A DNA stretch of 43,364 nucleotides, taken from an uncultured Collinsella sp. (lineage in GTDB: Bacteria; Actinomycetota; Coriobacteriia; Coriobacteriales; Coriobacteriaceae). Below the pieces are notes generated by a model. It was not told the DNA's origin and searched no databases. It saw only the letters and a program-made list of their open reading frames with translations. Positions 1-8,241 of this stretch are shown piece by piece; position 1 is the stretch's first letter; each line of letters opens with the position of its first letter. Location of the stretch: contig UQOY01000014.1 in the NCBI GenBank assembly GCA_900542825.1, positions 1-43,364 on the forward strand, in the 5' to 3' direction. Position numbers and translations under genes: made by a program.

Positions 1-12
1 CTGCGCAAGACG

Positions 13-38
13 AAGGCCACATTAAGTGGCCTTCTTTG
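13..38 (+). terminator. Hairpin with short T-run, probable terminator of a gene left of the window
   Basis: An 8-bp perfect stem (AAGGCCAC / GTGGCCTT) with a 5-nt loop is followed by CTTTG. It points rightward and has no gene in the window to serve, so it probably ends a transcription unit that begins outside. The T-run is weak. Confidence 0.45.
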
Positions 39-104
39 CGTGCGGAACTCGCGACAAACCTAACCCATCTCGCCCACTCGGCAGGCACGGGATCCAAGAT
101 CGTC

Positions 105-137
105 AAAAAAGCGGTCGGCGCGCAGTGCGCCGACCGC
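105..137 (-). terminator. gyrA terminator
   Basis: An 11-bp perfect stem (GCGGTCGGCGC / GCGCCGACCGC) with a 5-nt loop is flanked at 105-110 by six A on the plus strand. Read on the minus strand this is a stem followed by TTTTTT, a classical intrinsic terminator. It lies 41 bp beyond the gyrA stop codon. Confidence 0.85.
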
Positions 138-177
138 CGATATATGGGGTCTGATATTTTCTACCAGTTAGGGCCTC

Positions 178-2919
178 TTACTCGTCCAGGAGATCCTCTG
201 GCATGTCGTTGCCGTCGCCTAGGTCGACTGGGGCCTCCTCGGTGTCGGCTGCGGCCTCGGCGCCTTCACCTTCGGGCTTTTCCTTGGCTGCCGTCATGCG
301 GGCGACAGCGCATACGCGGTCGTTGTCGTCGACGGTCATCATCTTGACGCCCTGGGTGGCGCGGCCGGTCTGGCTGATCTCGTCGGTCTTGACGCGAATG
401 ACCGTCGCGCCCTCCGTCACGATGAACAGCTCGTGCTGCGGGCCCACCGTCTTCATGGCCGCGAGGTTACCCTTACGTTCGGTCATTTGAATGGTGTAGA
501 CGCCCTGGCCGCCGCGATTCTGCTCCGGGTAGTCCGCGACCGGCGTGCGCTTGCCGTAGCCGCGCTCGGTGATGACGAATAGATCGCCGTTGCCGTTAGT
601 GACTTCCATGCCCAGAACGCTCACGCCGTCCTTCAGACCGATACCGCGAACGCCGCTGGTATCGCGGCCGGTGGCGCGCACCTGCTCCTCGGAGAACATG
701 ATCGCCTTGCCCGCGGTGGTGGCCAGGATAATCTTGTCGCCCTCGCGCACGCGGCGCACGTTCAGCAGCGCGTCGTCGTCACGCAGGTTGATAGCGATCA
801 GGCCGTCGCGACGGCTGCGGTCATATGCGCTCATCACGGTCTTTTTGACCATGCCGCTCTTGGTGGCAAACATCAGGTACTCGTCGGCCGGGAACTCGCG
901 GCAGCTGATGACGCTCGCGATCTTCTCGCCTTCCTCGAAGGGCAGCAGGTTGACGATCGCGGTACCGCGCGCCTGGCGCGTACCCACCGGCAGCTCGTGC
1001 ACCTTCAGGCGATAGACCTTGCCCTTGCTCGAGAAGAACAGCACGTACTCGTGCGTGGACGCGATGAACATCTCATCGATAACGTCGTCCTCTTTGAGGT
1101 TGACGCCCGACACGCCCTTGCCACCGCGCTTCTGGGCACGGTAGGCAGCCACTGGGATACGCTTAACGTAGCCGGTGTGGGTGATGGTCACGACCATATC
1201 CTCGTCGGCGATGAGGTCCTCGACATCCAGGTCCTTCTCAACCTGGCTGATTTCGGTACGGCGCTTGTCGCCAAACTTCTTGGAGATCTCGCGCATCTCT
1301 TCCTTGATGACGCCCAGAATCTTCTCCTCGTGCGCCAGCAGGTCCTCGTAGTAGGCGATGGCGCGGCGCAGGCCGTCCAACTCTTCTTGGATCTTGTCGC
1401 GCTCCAGGCCGGTCAGGCGGCGCAGCTTCATCTCGAGGATGGCCGTGGTCTGCTCGGGCGTAAAGCCAAAGCGTTCGATCAGTCGGCTGCTGGCCTCGGA
1501 GTCGGTCTGCGAGGAGCGGATGATGCTGATGACCTCGTCGATATGGTCAAGGGCCATCAGGTAGCCCTCGAGGATATGCGCGCGGGCCTGGGCCTTCTTA
1601 AGGTCGAAGCGGGTGCGGCGGGTGACGACGTCGACCTGGTGGTCGATGTAGTGCTGCAGCATCTCACGCAGGCTCAGGCATTTGGGAACGCCGTTGACGA
1701 GTGCCAGGTTGTTGGCGCCAAAGGTCGTCTGCAGCGAGGTGTACTTATACAGATTGTTGAGCACGACCTGCGGAATGACGCCCTTCTTGAGCTCGATGAC
1801 CAGACGGATGCCCTTCTGGTTGGACTCATCGCGCATATCCGAGATGCCCTCGATGCGCTTGTCGTTGACGAGCTGGGCGATCTTCTCCTGCAGGGTGCCC
1901 TTGTTGACCATGTAGGGAATCTCGGTAAAGACCAAGCGGCTGCGGCCGGTCTTGGTGGACTCCACGTGCGCCTTGGCACGCACGGTAATGGAGCCGCGAC
2001 CGGTCTCGTAGCTCTGCTTAATGCCGGCGCTGCCCATGATGATGGCGCCGGTGGGGAAGTCCGGACCGGGCATGATCTGCATGAGCTCGTCGACGGTGGC
2101 GTCGGGGTTGTCGATCAGGTAGCAGGTGGCCTCGATCGCCTCGGTGAGGTTATGCGGGGCGATGTTGGTGGCCATGCCGACGGCGATGCCTTGGCTGCCG
2201 TTAACCAGCAGGTTGGGGAAGCGCGCAGGCAGCGCCACGGGCTCGGCGAGCGATTCGTCGTAGTTGGGCTGCCAGTCGACGGTATCCTTCTGCAAGTCAC
2301 GCAGCAGTTCCATGGCGGGCTTTGCCAGGCGGCTCTCGGTGTAACGCATGGCCGCCGCGCCGTCGCCGTCGATGTTACCGAAGTTGCCGTGACCATCGAT
2401 GAGCGGCGTGCGCATGGAGAACCACTGCGCCAGGCGGACCATGGCCTCATAGACCGCGTAATCGCCGTGCGGGTGGTACTTACCGATAACTTCGCCGACC
2501 GTCCAAGCCGACTTCTTGTGCGGTCGGTTGGGGTAGATGCCGCTCTCGTTCATCGCGTACAGGATGCGGCGGTGCACCGGCTTTAAGCCGTCGCGCACGT
2601 CCGGCAGGGCGCGCGCCGTGATGACCGACATCGAATACTCGATGAACGACTGCTTCATCTCGCGACCGAACTCCGAAATCTGGAGCTGGCCGCCGTTGAT
2701 ATCCTCGCCGGCCGAGGCGCCGCGATCGACTTCGCCAAAGCTCTCCTCGAGCTCGGCGTCGTCGTCTTCTTCCTCATCATCATCGGCATCGGGGTTATAG
2801 GCGTCCGGGTCGCCGTCCTCGCCCTGCTCAGCACGGGCAAGCAGGCGCTTCAGATCGTCGGGCATACCGGCATCGCCGGCCTCGCCCATACCCTCGTTGT
2901 TGTTGATATCGTCTGCCAC
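178..2919 (-). CDS. gyrA: DNA gyrase subunit A
   Basis: Breakage-reunion subunit of DNA gyrase (with GyrB, A2B2), which introduces negative supercoils. The protein has 913 residues. The GTG start at 2919 follows GAGGAGG at good spacing. Winged-helix and tower regions begin near residue 80; the catalytic Tyr lies in the AAMRYTE motif near residue 193; the C-terminal DNA-wrapping domain carries a GyrA box (QKRGGKG), which favours GyrA over ParC. Two oddities: an N-terminal extension of about 70 residues with an acidic run at 44-59, and the pocket sequence HPHGDYAVYEAM, in which Tyr154 and Glu158 take the places of E. coli Ser83 and Asp87. The C-terminus is also acidic. gyrB lies upstream, 178 bp away. 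Confidence 0.97.
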   Translation of the reverse strand: MADDINNNEGMGEAGDAGMPDDLKRLLARAEQGEDGDPDAYNPDADDDEEEDDDAELEESFGEVDRGASAGEDINGGQLQISEFGREMKQSFIEYSMSVITARALPDVRDGLKPVHRRILYAMNESGIYPNRPHKKSAWTVGEVIGKYHPHGDYAVYEAMVRLAQWFSMRTPLIDGHGNFGNIDGDGAAAMRYTESRLAKPAMELLRDLQKDTVDWQPNYDESLAEPVALPARFPNLLVNGSQGIAVGMATNIAPHNLTEAIEATCYLIDNPDATVDELMQIMPGPDFPTGAIIMGSAGIKQSYETGRGSITVRAKAHVESTKTGRSRLVFTEIPYMVNKGTLQEKIAQLVNDKRIEGISDMRDESNQKGIRLVIELKKGVIPQVVLNNLYKYTSLQTTFGANNLALVNGVPKCLSLREMLQHYIDHQVDVVTRRTRFDLKKAQARAHILEGYLMALDHIDEVISIIRSSQTDSEASSRLIERFGFTPEQTTAILEMKLRRLTGLERDKIQEELDGLRRAIAYYEDLLAHEEKILGVIKEEMREISKKFGDKRRTEISQVEKDLDVEDLIADEDMVVTITHTGYVKRIPVAAYRAQKRGGKGVSGVNLKEDDVIDEMFIASTHEYVLFFSSKGKVYRLKVHELPVGTRQARGTAIVNLLPFEEGEKIASVISCREFPADEYLMFATKSGMVKKTVMSAYDRSRRDGLIAINLRDDDALLNVRRVREGDKIILATTAGKAIMFSEEQVRATGRDTSGVRGIGLKDGVSVLGMEVTNGNGDLFVITERGYGKRTPVADYPEQNRGGQGVYTIQMTERKGNLAAMKTVGPQHELFIVTEGATVIRVKTDEISQTGRATQGVKMMTVDDNDRVCAVARMTAAKEKPEGEGAEAAADTEEAPVDLGDGNDMPEDLLDE

Positions 2920-2995
2920 GTTACCTCCTCATGGTTTGCGTGGTCCATTAGTTCCCTACCACGGAGACGGATTACCAGGAACACCGGATAACCCT

Positions 2996-3102
2996 CCTAG
3001 GTTTTCCAGGTGCCCCAAGTTGCCTTGAAGGATGAGGGCGCACGTCTTGCGTGCGGCGCTCGAAATCCTGAAGGGCAAGATGGGGTGCCTTGGAAAGCTA
3101 GG
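2996..3102. repeat. 107-bp imperfect inverted repeat between gyrB and gyrA
   Basis: The gyrB-gyrA gap is largely one imperfect palindrome. The outer 22-base arms (2996-3017 and 3081-3102) pair at 17 Watson-Crick and 3 G-T positions with 2 mismatches on the plus strand. Pairing continues inward with bulges to GCACG TCTTG CGTGC around 3041-3055. The gyrB stop codon (3098-3100) is inside the outermost stem. On the minus strand, which is transcribed for gyrB/gyrA, the G-T pairs become A-C mismatches. There is no T-run. It could be a gyrB processing or termination structure, or a small inserted palindromic element. Confidence 0.6.
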
Positions 3103-5128
3103 CGTCTAAGAAACGTGCGTCGTGGGCGTGTTTCTCGATGTACTCGCGGCGATAGCCGACCTCGGAACCCATCAGTTCGCGCACGGCGCGGTCCGCAACC
3201 ACGGCGTCCTCGATCGACACGCGCTGCAGGATACGGGTCTTGGGGTCCATCGTCGTCGAGGCAAGCTGCTTGGGGTCCATCTCGCCCAGGCCCTTGTAGC
3301 GCTGAACGGTATAGCCCTTGCGCTTCTTGGTGATCTTGCCATCCTTGGCCTTGCCGTCCTCGTCGTTGTCGTCGGGGTTCAGGCCCAGGCTCTGAATGGT
3401 GTCGCGCAGAATCTCGTCTTCGGGCTGGCGGCCGTTGGGATACACGTAATGGATCTTGTTGCGCACCTTAATGCCAAAGATGGGCGGGCAGGCAACATAG
3501 ACATAGCCGGCATCGATCAGCGGGCGCATGTACTTGTAGAAAAACGTCAGCAGCAGGATGCGGATATGCGCACCATCAACGTCTGCATCGGTCATGATGA
3601 TGATCTTGTGGTAGCGCGCCTTGTTGATATCGAAGTCGCCGCCGTCGCCGGCACTCGTCGTGACGCCGCAGCCGATCGCGGTGATCAGCGATTGGATGGT
3701 GTCGCTCGAGAACGCGCGGTGGTCGCCCACGCGCTCGACGTTCAGAATCTTGCCGCGCAGGGGTAGAATCGCCTGGATGTCTCGGCGACGGCCGTCCTTG
3801 GCCGAACCGCCTGCCGAGTCGCCCTCTACGATAAAGAGCTCGGTCAGCTCGGCATCGCGCACCGAGCAGTCAGCAAGCTTGCCGGGCAGTGACGCCGTCT
3901 CGAGCAGGCTCTTGCGGCGGGTCGCCTCACGCGCCTTGCGGGCGGCGTTGCGGGCCTTGCATGCCTGCTGGGCCTTCTTGACGATCTCGCGGGCGGGCTT
4001 GGGGTGCTCCTCCAGATAATCGGTCAGTCCATCGGTCACGATCTTGAGCGTGAGCGCGCGCATGTAGGAGCTGCCGAGCTTTGCCTTGGTCTGGCCCTCA
4101 AACTGCGGGTCGGGCAGCTTGACCGAGATGACGGCCGAAAGGCCCTCGCGCACGTCGTCGCCGCTCAGGTTGGCGTCCTTCTCCTTGAGCAGGTTCTGCT
4201 TGCGGGCGTAATCGTTGATCACGCGGGTGAGAGCGGTGCGGAAACCCTCGAGATGCATGCCGCCCTCGGGGGTGTAGATGTCGTTGGCAAACGACATGAC
4301 ATTCTCGCCATAGCCGGCATTCCACTGCAGGGACACCTCGACCTCGCCCATCTTGGTCACGGGCGCATCCGGATCCGATTTACCCTCGATATAGATGGGC
4401 TCCTTAAAGGCCTCGGGGACGTCTTTGCCGTCGTTGAGGAACTTAACGAAGTCGATGATGCCGCCCTCGTAGCAGAACTCCTCCACGTGGGGAGTCTCCT
4501 CGCGCTCGTCGGTCAGCACAATCTTTAGCTTCTTATTGAGGAACGCCGTCTCTTGCAGACGGTTGTGCAGCGTATCGATATCGTAGACGCAGGTCTCGAA
4601 GATCTCGTCGTCGGGCCAGAAGCTGACGGTGGTACCCGTCGAATCCGAGGTGCCCACGACCTCCATCTTCTTGACGGTCTTGCCGCGCGAGAACTCCATC
4701 TCGTAGACGTTGCCATCACGGCGCACCTGCACGACCACGCGCTTGGACAGCGCGTTGACGACAGAGATGCCCACGCCATGCAGGCCGCCCGAGACCTTGT
4801 AGGCCGAGTTATCGAACTTACCGCCGGCGTGCAGGATCGTCATAACGACCTCGAGCGTCGGGATCTTTTTGATGGGATGCTCGTCGACGGGGATGCCTCG
4901 CCCGTTATCGACGACCGTGATGGAGTTGTCGGCGTGGACCGTCACCTGAATCTCGGTGCAGAAACCGGCCATGGCCTCGTCAACGGAGTTGTCAACGATC
5001 TCCCACACCAGGTGATGCAGGCCGCTGGCGCTCGTCGAGCCAATGTACATGCCCGGGCGCTTACGAACGGCCTCGAGACCTTCGAGAATCTTAATCTCGC
5101 CGCCATCGTAATCGTTTTCGTTTGCCAC
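3098..5128 (-). CDS. gyrB: DNA gyrase subunit B
   Basis: ATPase subunit of gyrase, 676 residues, a normal length for the short GyrB type. The GTG start at 5128 follows AAGGAGG. The GHKL ATPase motifs are visible: EIVDNSVDEA, DNGRGIPVD and GGLHGVG. The transducer domain follows, and the TOPRIM domain carries EGDSAGGSA and DADVDGAHI. The C-terminus has the usual QRYKGLGEMDP block. A strong terminator (5178-5207) separates it from the upstream dnaA-dnaN-recF-DUF721 genes, so gyrB starts its own transcription unit with gyrA downstream. The stop codon lies in a large palindrome. Confidence 0.98.
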   Translation of the reverse strand: MANENDYDGGEIKILEGLEAVRKRPGMYIGSTSASGLHHLVWEIVDNSVDEAMAGFCTEIQVTVHADNSITVVDNGRGIPVDEHPIKKIPTLEVVMTILHAGGKFDNSAYKVSGGLHGVGISVVNALSKRVVVQVRRDGNVYEMEFSRGKTVKKMEVVGTSDSTGTTVSFWPDDEIFETCVYDIDTLHNRLQETAFLNKKLKIVLTDEREETPHVEEFCYEGGIIDFVKFLNDGKDVPEAFKEPIYIEGKSDPDAPVTKMGEVEVSLQWNAGYGENVMSFANDIYTPEGGMHLEGFRTALTRVINDYARKQNLLKEKDANLSGDDVREGLSAVISVKLPDPQFEGQTKAKLGSSYMRALTLKIVTDGLTDYLEEHPKPAREIVKKAQQACKARNAARKAREATRRKSLLETASLPGKLADCSVRDAELTELFIVEGDSAGGSAKDGRRRDIQAILPLRGKILNVERVGDHRAFSSDTIQSLITAIGCGVTTSAGDGGDFDINKARYHKIIIMTDADVDGAHIRILLLTFFYKYMRPLIDAGYVYVACPPIFGIKVRNKIHYVYPNGRQPEDEILRDTIQSLGLNPDDNDEDGKAKDGKITKKRKGYTVQRYKGLGEMDPKQLASTTMDPKTRILQRVSIEDAVVADRAVRELMGSEVGYRREYIEKHAHDARFLDA

Positions 5129-5177
5129 ACGTCCTCCTTCAGCTAAGAAAATGTGTACAGCCTTACTAGTTTATCGT

Positions 5178-5207
5178 AAAAAAATACCCTCGGGAGCGAG
5201 GGTATTT
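5178..5207 (-). terminator. Terminator between the DUF721 gene and gyrB
   Basis: An 11-bp perfect stem (AAATACCCTCG / CGAGGGTATTT, loop GGAG) is preceded on the plus strand by a run of A (5178-5184). Read leftward on the minus strand the hairpin is followed by TTTTTTT. It should end the dnaA-to-DUF721 transcript before gyrB. Confidence 0.88.
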
Positions 5208-5233
5208 GGCTCTACAAGGCCACCAGATGCGAT

Positions 5234-5797
5234 TTAAGGCTCTTTCTTGCTTTGCACGCCCTTGGCCCACTCGGCACTGGCTCTCATGGCGTTCTCGAGG
5301 GCCTCGCGCAGTTTTTGATCTTCGATGGACGCCACTTGGCGCTCAATCTCGCCGCGTTCAGCCTCGCTGAGATCGGCGTGCGGAGCCGGCGGGCGCTCGG
5401 TCACGGCCGGGCGCAGACGCTCCTTGGCGGCTGGCGGCGTGTGACCGGGCGCGGTCGTTTTGAATACCAGGCCATCCACATGTGCTCCGGCCCGCTCCAT
5501 GCGCGCCCGGATGATCTCGCGCAGCAGCGTCATCTCCTGCGTCCACGAGGGCGAATCGAGATACACCAGCAGCTCATTGGACTCGGGCAGGTAGCGCAGG
5601 CCCGTCACGTGGCGCCCCTCGCGCGTGCCCGAGCACACCGCATTCCAAGCGCGATAGACCGCGCGCGACTCCTCGGCAGCCTCCATTTGCGCGCGGCGCT
5701 CGGGCGTCGCGGCCGCCAGGATGCGCTGGCGCTCGGCATCCAAAAAGCCGCCAAAGGCAACCGTTCCGTTCTCGCGCTCGTAATTAGCACGTCTCAC
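5234..5797 (-). CDS. DUF721 family protein (DciA-like) downstream of recF
   Basis: A 187-residue protein with a GTG start overlapping the recF 3' end by 14 bp, so the two are translationally coupled. The middle section (VYRAWNAVCSG, then RYLPESNELLVYLDSPSWTQEM and LREIIRARM) has the typical DUF721 pattern: a KH-like fold with a strand ending in a DSxxW-type motif. The C-terminus is charged and helical. In many Actinobacteria a DUF721 gene sits between recF and gyrB. DUF721 includes DciA, the ancestral helicase-loading factor, so a role in loading replicative helicase is plausible from family and position. The exact function is inferred. Confidence 0.82.
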   Translation of the reverse strand: MRRANYERENGTVAFGGFLDAERQRILAAATPERRAQMEAAEESRAVYRAWNAVCSGTREGRHVTGLRYLPESNELLVYLDSPSWTQEMTLLREIIRARMERAGAHVDGLVFKTTAPGHTPPAAKERLRPAVTERPPAPHADLSEAERGEIERQVASIEDQKLREALENAMRASAEWAKGVQSKKEP

Positions 5798-6890
5798 CCA
5801 TGCTCACCACCTTGGCTCGATCAAGCAGGTCATCGGTAAAATACCCCAGATTGGTGGTGGTTATGACTGTCTGGATATCATCACCGATCAGCCGCAGAAA
5901 AGCGCCTCGGCGCCCGGCATCGAGCTCGCTCATCACGTCGTCCAACAGCAGCAGCGGCGCGGTGCCGAGGATATCGCGCGCCACGGCCACTTCTGCCACC
6001 TTCCAGGCCAGCACCAACGTTCGCTGCTGGCCCTGGCTGGCAAATGAACGGGCCGATCGGCCCGCGACGGAAAACTCAATCTCGTCGCGATGCGGACCCA
6101 CGAGCGTCACGCCGCGGCGCATCTCCTCATCGGCACGCTCATCGAGGGCCGCGAGCATATGCTCGTACGCCCAGTCCTTAAGTTCCTCGCGCCCTTCGGC
6201 TTGAGGCAAATCCCCCAGCGTGGACACATAGGACACGCCTGCATCCTCACCGGACGCCACCTGCCCGTACGCGGCGCGCACATGGCCCGCCAGTCGGTCG
6301 AGCAGGGCCAAACGATGCACGAGCAGGGCGGACCCGGCACGGGCGATGGAGTCGTTCCATGCGCCGAGCATCTCGCGGCAGCACCAGGTCTCCTTGAGCA
6401 GGGCGTTGCGCTGCGCCACGCAGCGCCCGTAGGTGCTCGCCAAGTCGGCGTAACGAGCGCTCAGCTGAACGCCAAAGTCGTCGAGGGCGGCCCGGCGCAC
6501 GCTGGCACCGCGCTTGACCATATCCAGATGATCGGGGCAAAACAGCACGCTCGGCAAAACCCCGCGCACGCCGGCGGCCGCGCATCTCTTGCCGTTACGG
6601 CTAAACGAGCGCTTGCCATCCTCCACGCCCAGCCCCATATCGAGCACGCGGCCATCGCCCTCGAGCCTCAACTCGAGCTTGCACGAGCCCGTGCCGTCGT
6701 GCACGAGCTCGGCAGCGGTGGGATGCCTAAACGAGGCGCCGCTCGTCAAAAGCTGCAGCGCCTCTATAAGGTTGGTCTTTCCCGCCGCGTTGGGCCCCGC
6801 AAGCACCGTCACGCCTTCGTCCAGGTCAAGACGGTAGCTATCGAAACTGCGGTAGCGCGCGACAGAAAGGTTGCGGGCAAACATGGTCAT
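5784..6890 (-). CDS. recF: DNA replication and repair protein RecF
   Basis: SMC-like ATPase that binds gapped DNA and promotes RecA loading with RecO and RecR. It has 368 residues, the usual length. Visible motifs are Walker A (GPNAAGKTNLIE, near residue 32), the ABC signature (ASQGQQRT, near 285) and Walker B (LLLLDDVMSELD, near 318). It begins 9 bp after the dnaN stop, and two in-frame ATGs (6890 and 6884) are possible. It overlaps the DUF721 gene downstream, giving the classical dnaA-dnaN-recF-DUF721 order. Confidence 0.97.
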   Translation of the reverse strand: MTMFARNLSVARYRSFDSYRLDLDEGVTVLAGPNAAGKTNLIEALQLLTSGASFRHPTAAELVHDGTGSCKLELRLEGDGRVLDMGLGVEDGKRSFSRNGKRCAAAGVRGVLPSVLFCPDHLDMVKRGASVRRAALDDFGVQLSARYADLASTYGRCVAQRNALLKETWCCREMLGAWNDSIARAGSALLVHRLALLDRLAGHVRAAYGQVASGEDAGVSYVSTLGDLPQAEGREELKDWAYEHMLAALDERADEEMRRGVTLVGPHRDEIEFSVAGRSARSFASQGQQRTLVLAWKVAEVAVARDILGTAPLLLLDDVMSELDAGRRGAFLRLIGDDIQTVITTTNLGYFTDDLLDRAKVVSMGETC

Positions 6891-6899
6891 GACGCAGCG

Positions 6900-8003
6900 C
6901 TAGATGCGAACCGGCATGACCAGGTACAGGTAGTTGATCTTGTCGTAGGACTTAAAGATACCCGCCTGCGAGTAGCTCTTGAGCTCCAGCGTGATCTCCT
7001 TCTCCTTGGACAGGGCATTGAGGCAGCCAAAGATGTAGTGGTAGTTAAAGGCGATGGTGCCCGACTCGCCCTCGGCCTCGACATCGATCGTCTCCTGTGC
7101 CAGGTCCTGGTCATTCGAGATGGAGGACAGGCCCATCTGACCGTTCTCGACATCGATCTCGAACTTGACGGCGGGGTTCGCACTCGCGATGACCGCCACG
7201 CGCTTGAGGGCGGCATTAAAAGCAGCCACGTCGATCTTGACGCTCGTCACGCACGAATCGGGGATGAGCTGCTTGTAGTTGGGATACACGCCTTCGATAC
7301 GGCGCGACACGTAGGTGGTGTTGCCGGCCTCAAAGACAACCTGGGTGTCGGTGGCGCCGATCATGATGGTCGCCTGGCTGGCCATGATGCTCAGGGCGTC
7401 GTTGAAGGCGTCGGCCGGAACGTTGAGCTCAAAGGAGCCCTCGAGCGTCGAGGTCTCGACCTGAGTGTCACATACGGCCAGACGGAAGGAGTCGGTTGCC
7501 ACCAGGCGCACGGTGTTGTTCTCGACCTTCATATGCACGCCTCCCAGGATGGGACGGGCCTTATCGGTCGAAGTGACGCGCCATACGCGGCCGACCATCT
7601 CGGACAGGATGTCGGTCGGGAGCTCCACCGCGCTTTCGATGGCATAGGCAGGGAACTCGGGAAAATCGTTGGCGTCGAGCGTGTTGAGGCGGAAGGAGCT
7701 CTTCTCGCATCCAATCAGCACCTGGCGCTCTGAGAGCTCAAAGGTAACCGGGGCGTCGGGAAGGGTCTTCGTAATGTTCGAGAGCATTTTGCAGGGAATT
7801 ACCATCTCGCCCTCTTCTTCAACATGCGCGGCAATGCGATGACGAATCGAGATGGTGTAGTTAGAGGTTTGGAATTCCAAGATGCCGTCCTGCGCCTTAA
7901 CGAGCACGCCCGACAGGATGGGAAGGGTAGATGCCGAGGCGACGCCTTTCATAACGACGCCGATGGCTTGCGTGAGCGAGCTTTGGCTGACGGTGAACTT
8001 CAT
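6900..8003 (-). CDS. dnaN: DNA polymerase III sliding clamp, beta subunit
   Basis: Ring-shaped processivity clamp for DNA polymerase III. It has 367 residues made of three repeated clamp domains, with the conserved C-terminal ending YLVMPVRI. The N-terminus (MKFTVSQSSLTQAIGVV) is standard. The ATG start is preceded by AGAAAGG. It lies 238 bp downstream of dnaA; that gap carries a candidate DnaA-box repeat, so dnaN may have its own promoter as well as read-through from dnaA. Confidence 0.98.
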   Translation of the reverse strand: MKFTVSQSSLTQAIGVVMKGVASASTLPILSGVLVKAQDGILEFQTSNYTISIRHRIAAHVEEEGEMVIPCKMLSNITKTLPDAPVTFELSERQVLIGCEKSSFRLNTLDANDFPEFPAYAIESAVELPTDILSEMVGRVWRVTSTDKARPILGGVHMKVENNTVRLVATDSFRLAVCDTQVETSTLEGSFELNVPADAFNDALSIMASQATIMIGATDTQVVFEAGNTTYVSRRIEGVYPNYKQLIPDSCVTSVKIDVAAFNAALKRVAVIASANPAVKFEIDVENGQMGLSSISNDQDLAQETIDVEAEGESGTIAFNYHYIFGCLNALSKEKEITLELKSYSQAGIFKSYDKINYLYLVMPVRI

Positions 8004-8241
8004 CTTTTAATACCTTTCTATAGATATAAATATCTTAATAATAGTAATAGCACTGACGAAACTGTTGATTACTCCCAAAAGCGCTGGTCAACCCCAAAAA
8101 GAGAATCGACAGCACCTTGTGCGCAACCGACCGTGTTTTCCACGTTCAAAACCTGCGGAAAACTTTTCATCGCCTTGGGGTGAGTTTTAGACATGTTATG
8201 CCCGGCGTTTCGACAAGTTTTCAACAGGTGTCTCTATTTCC
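8004..8241. other. dnaA-dnaN intergenic region, candidate part of the replication origin
   Basis: A 238-bp gene-free, AT-richer stretch. At 8216-8229 it holds AGTTTTCAACAGGT, the exact reverse complement of a 14-mer that occurs twice in the gap at 11311-11655. At 8136-8144 there is TTTTCCACG, one base from the TTTTCCACA variant of the DnaA box. No exact TTATCCACA was seen. These features fit one half of a bipartite oriC, or DnaA autoregulation of dnaN. Confidence 0.5.

Noticed and set aside
997..2586. Long open frame (529 codons) antisense to gyrA
   Set aside because: It lies wholly opposite gyrA, has repetitive Val/Leu/Asp/Ala composition typical of the complement of GC-rich genes and no Shine-Dalgarno site or family motif.
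6090..7733. Open frame of 547 codons antisense to recF and dnaN
   Set aside because: It spans two well-supported genes on the other strand and shows no protein-family features.
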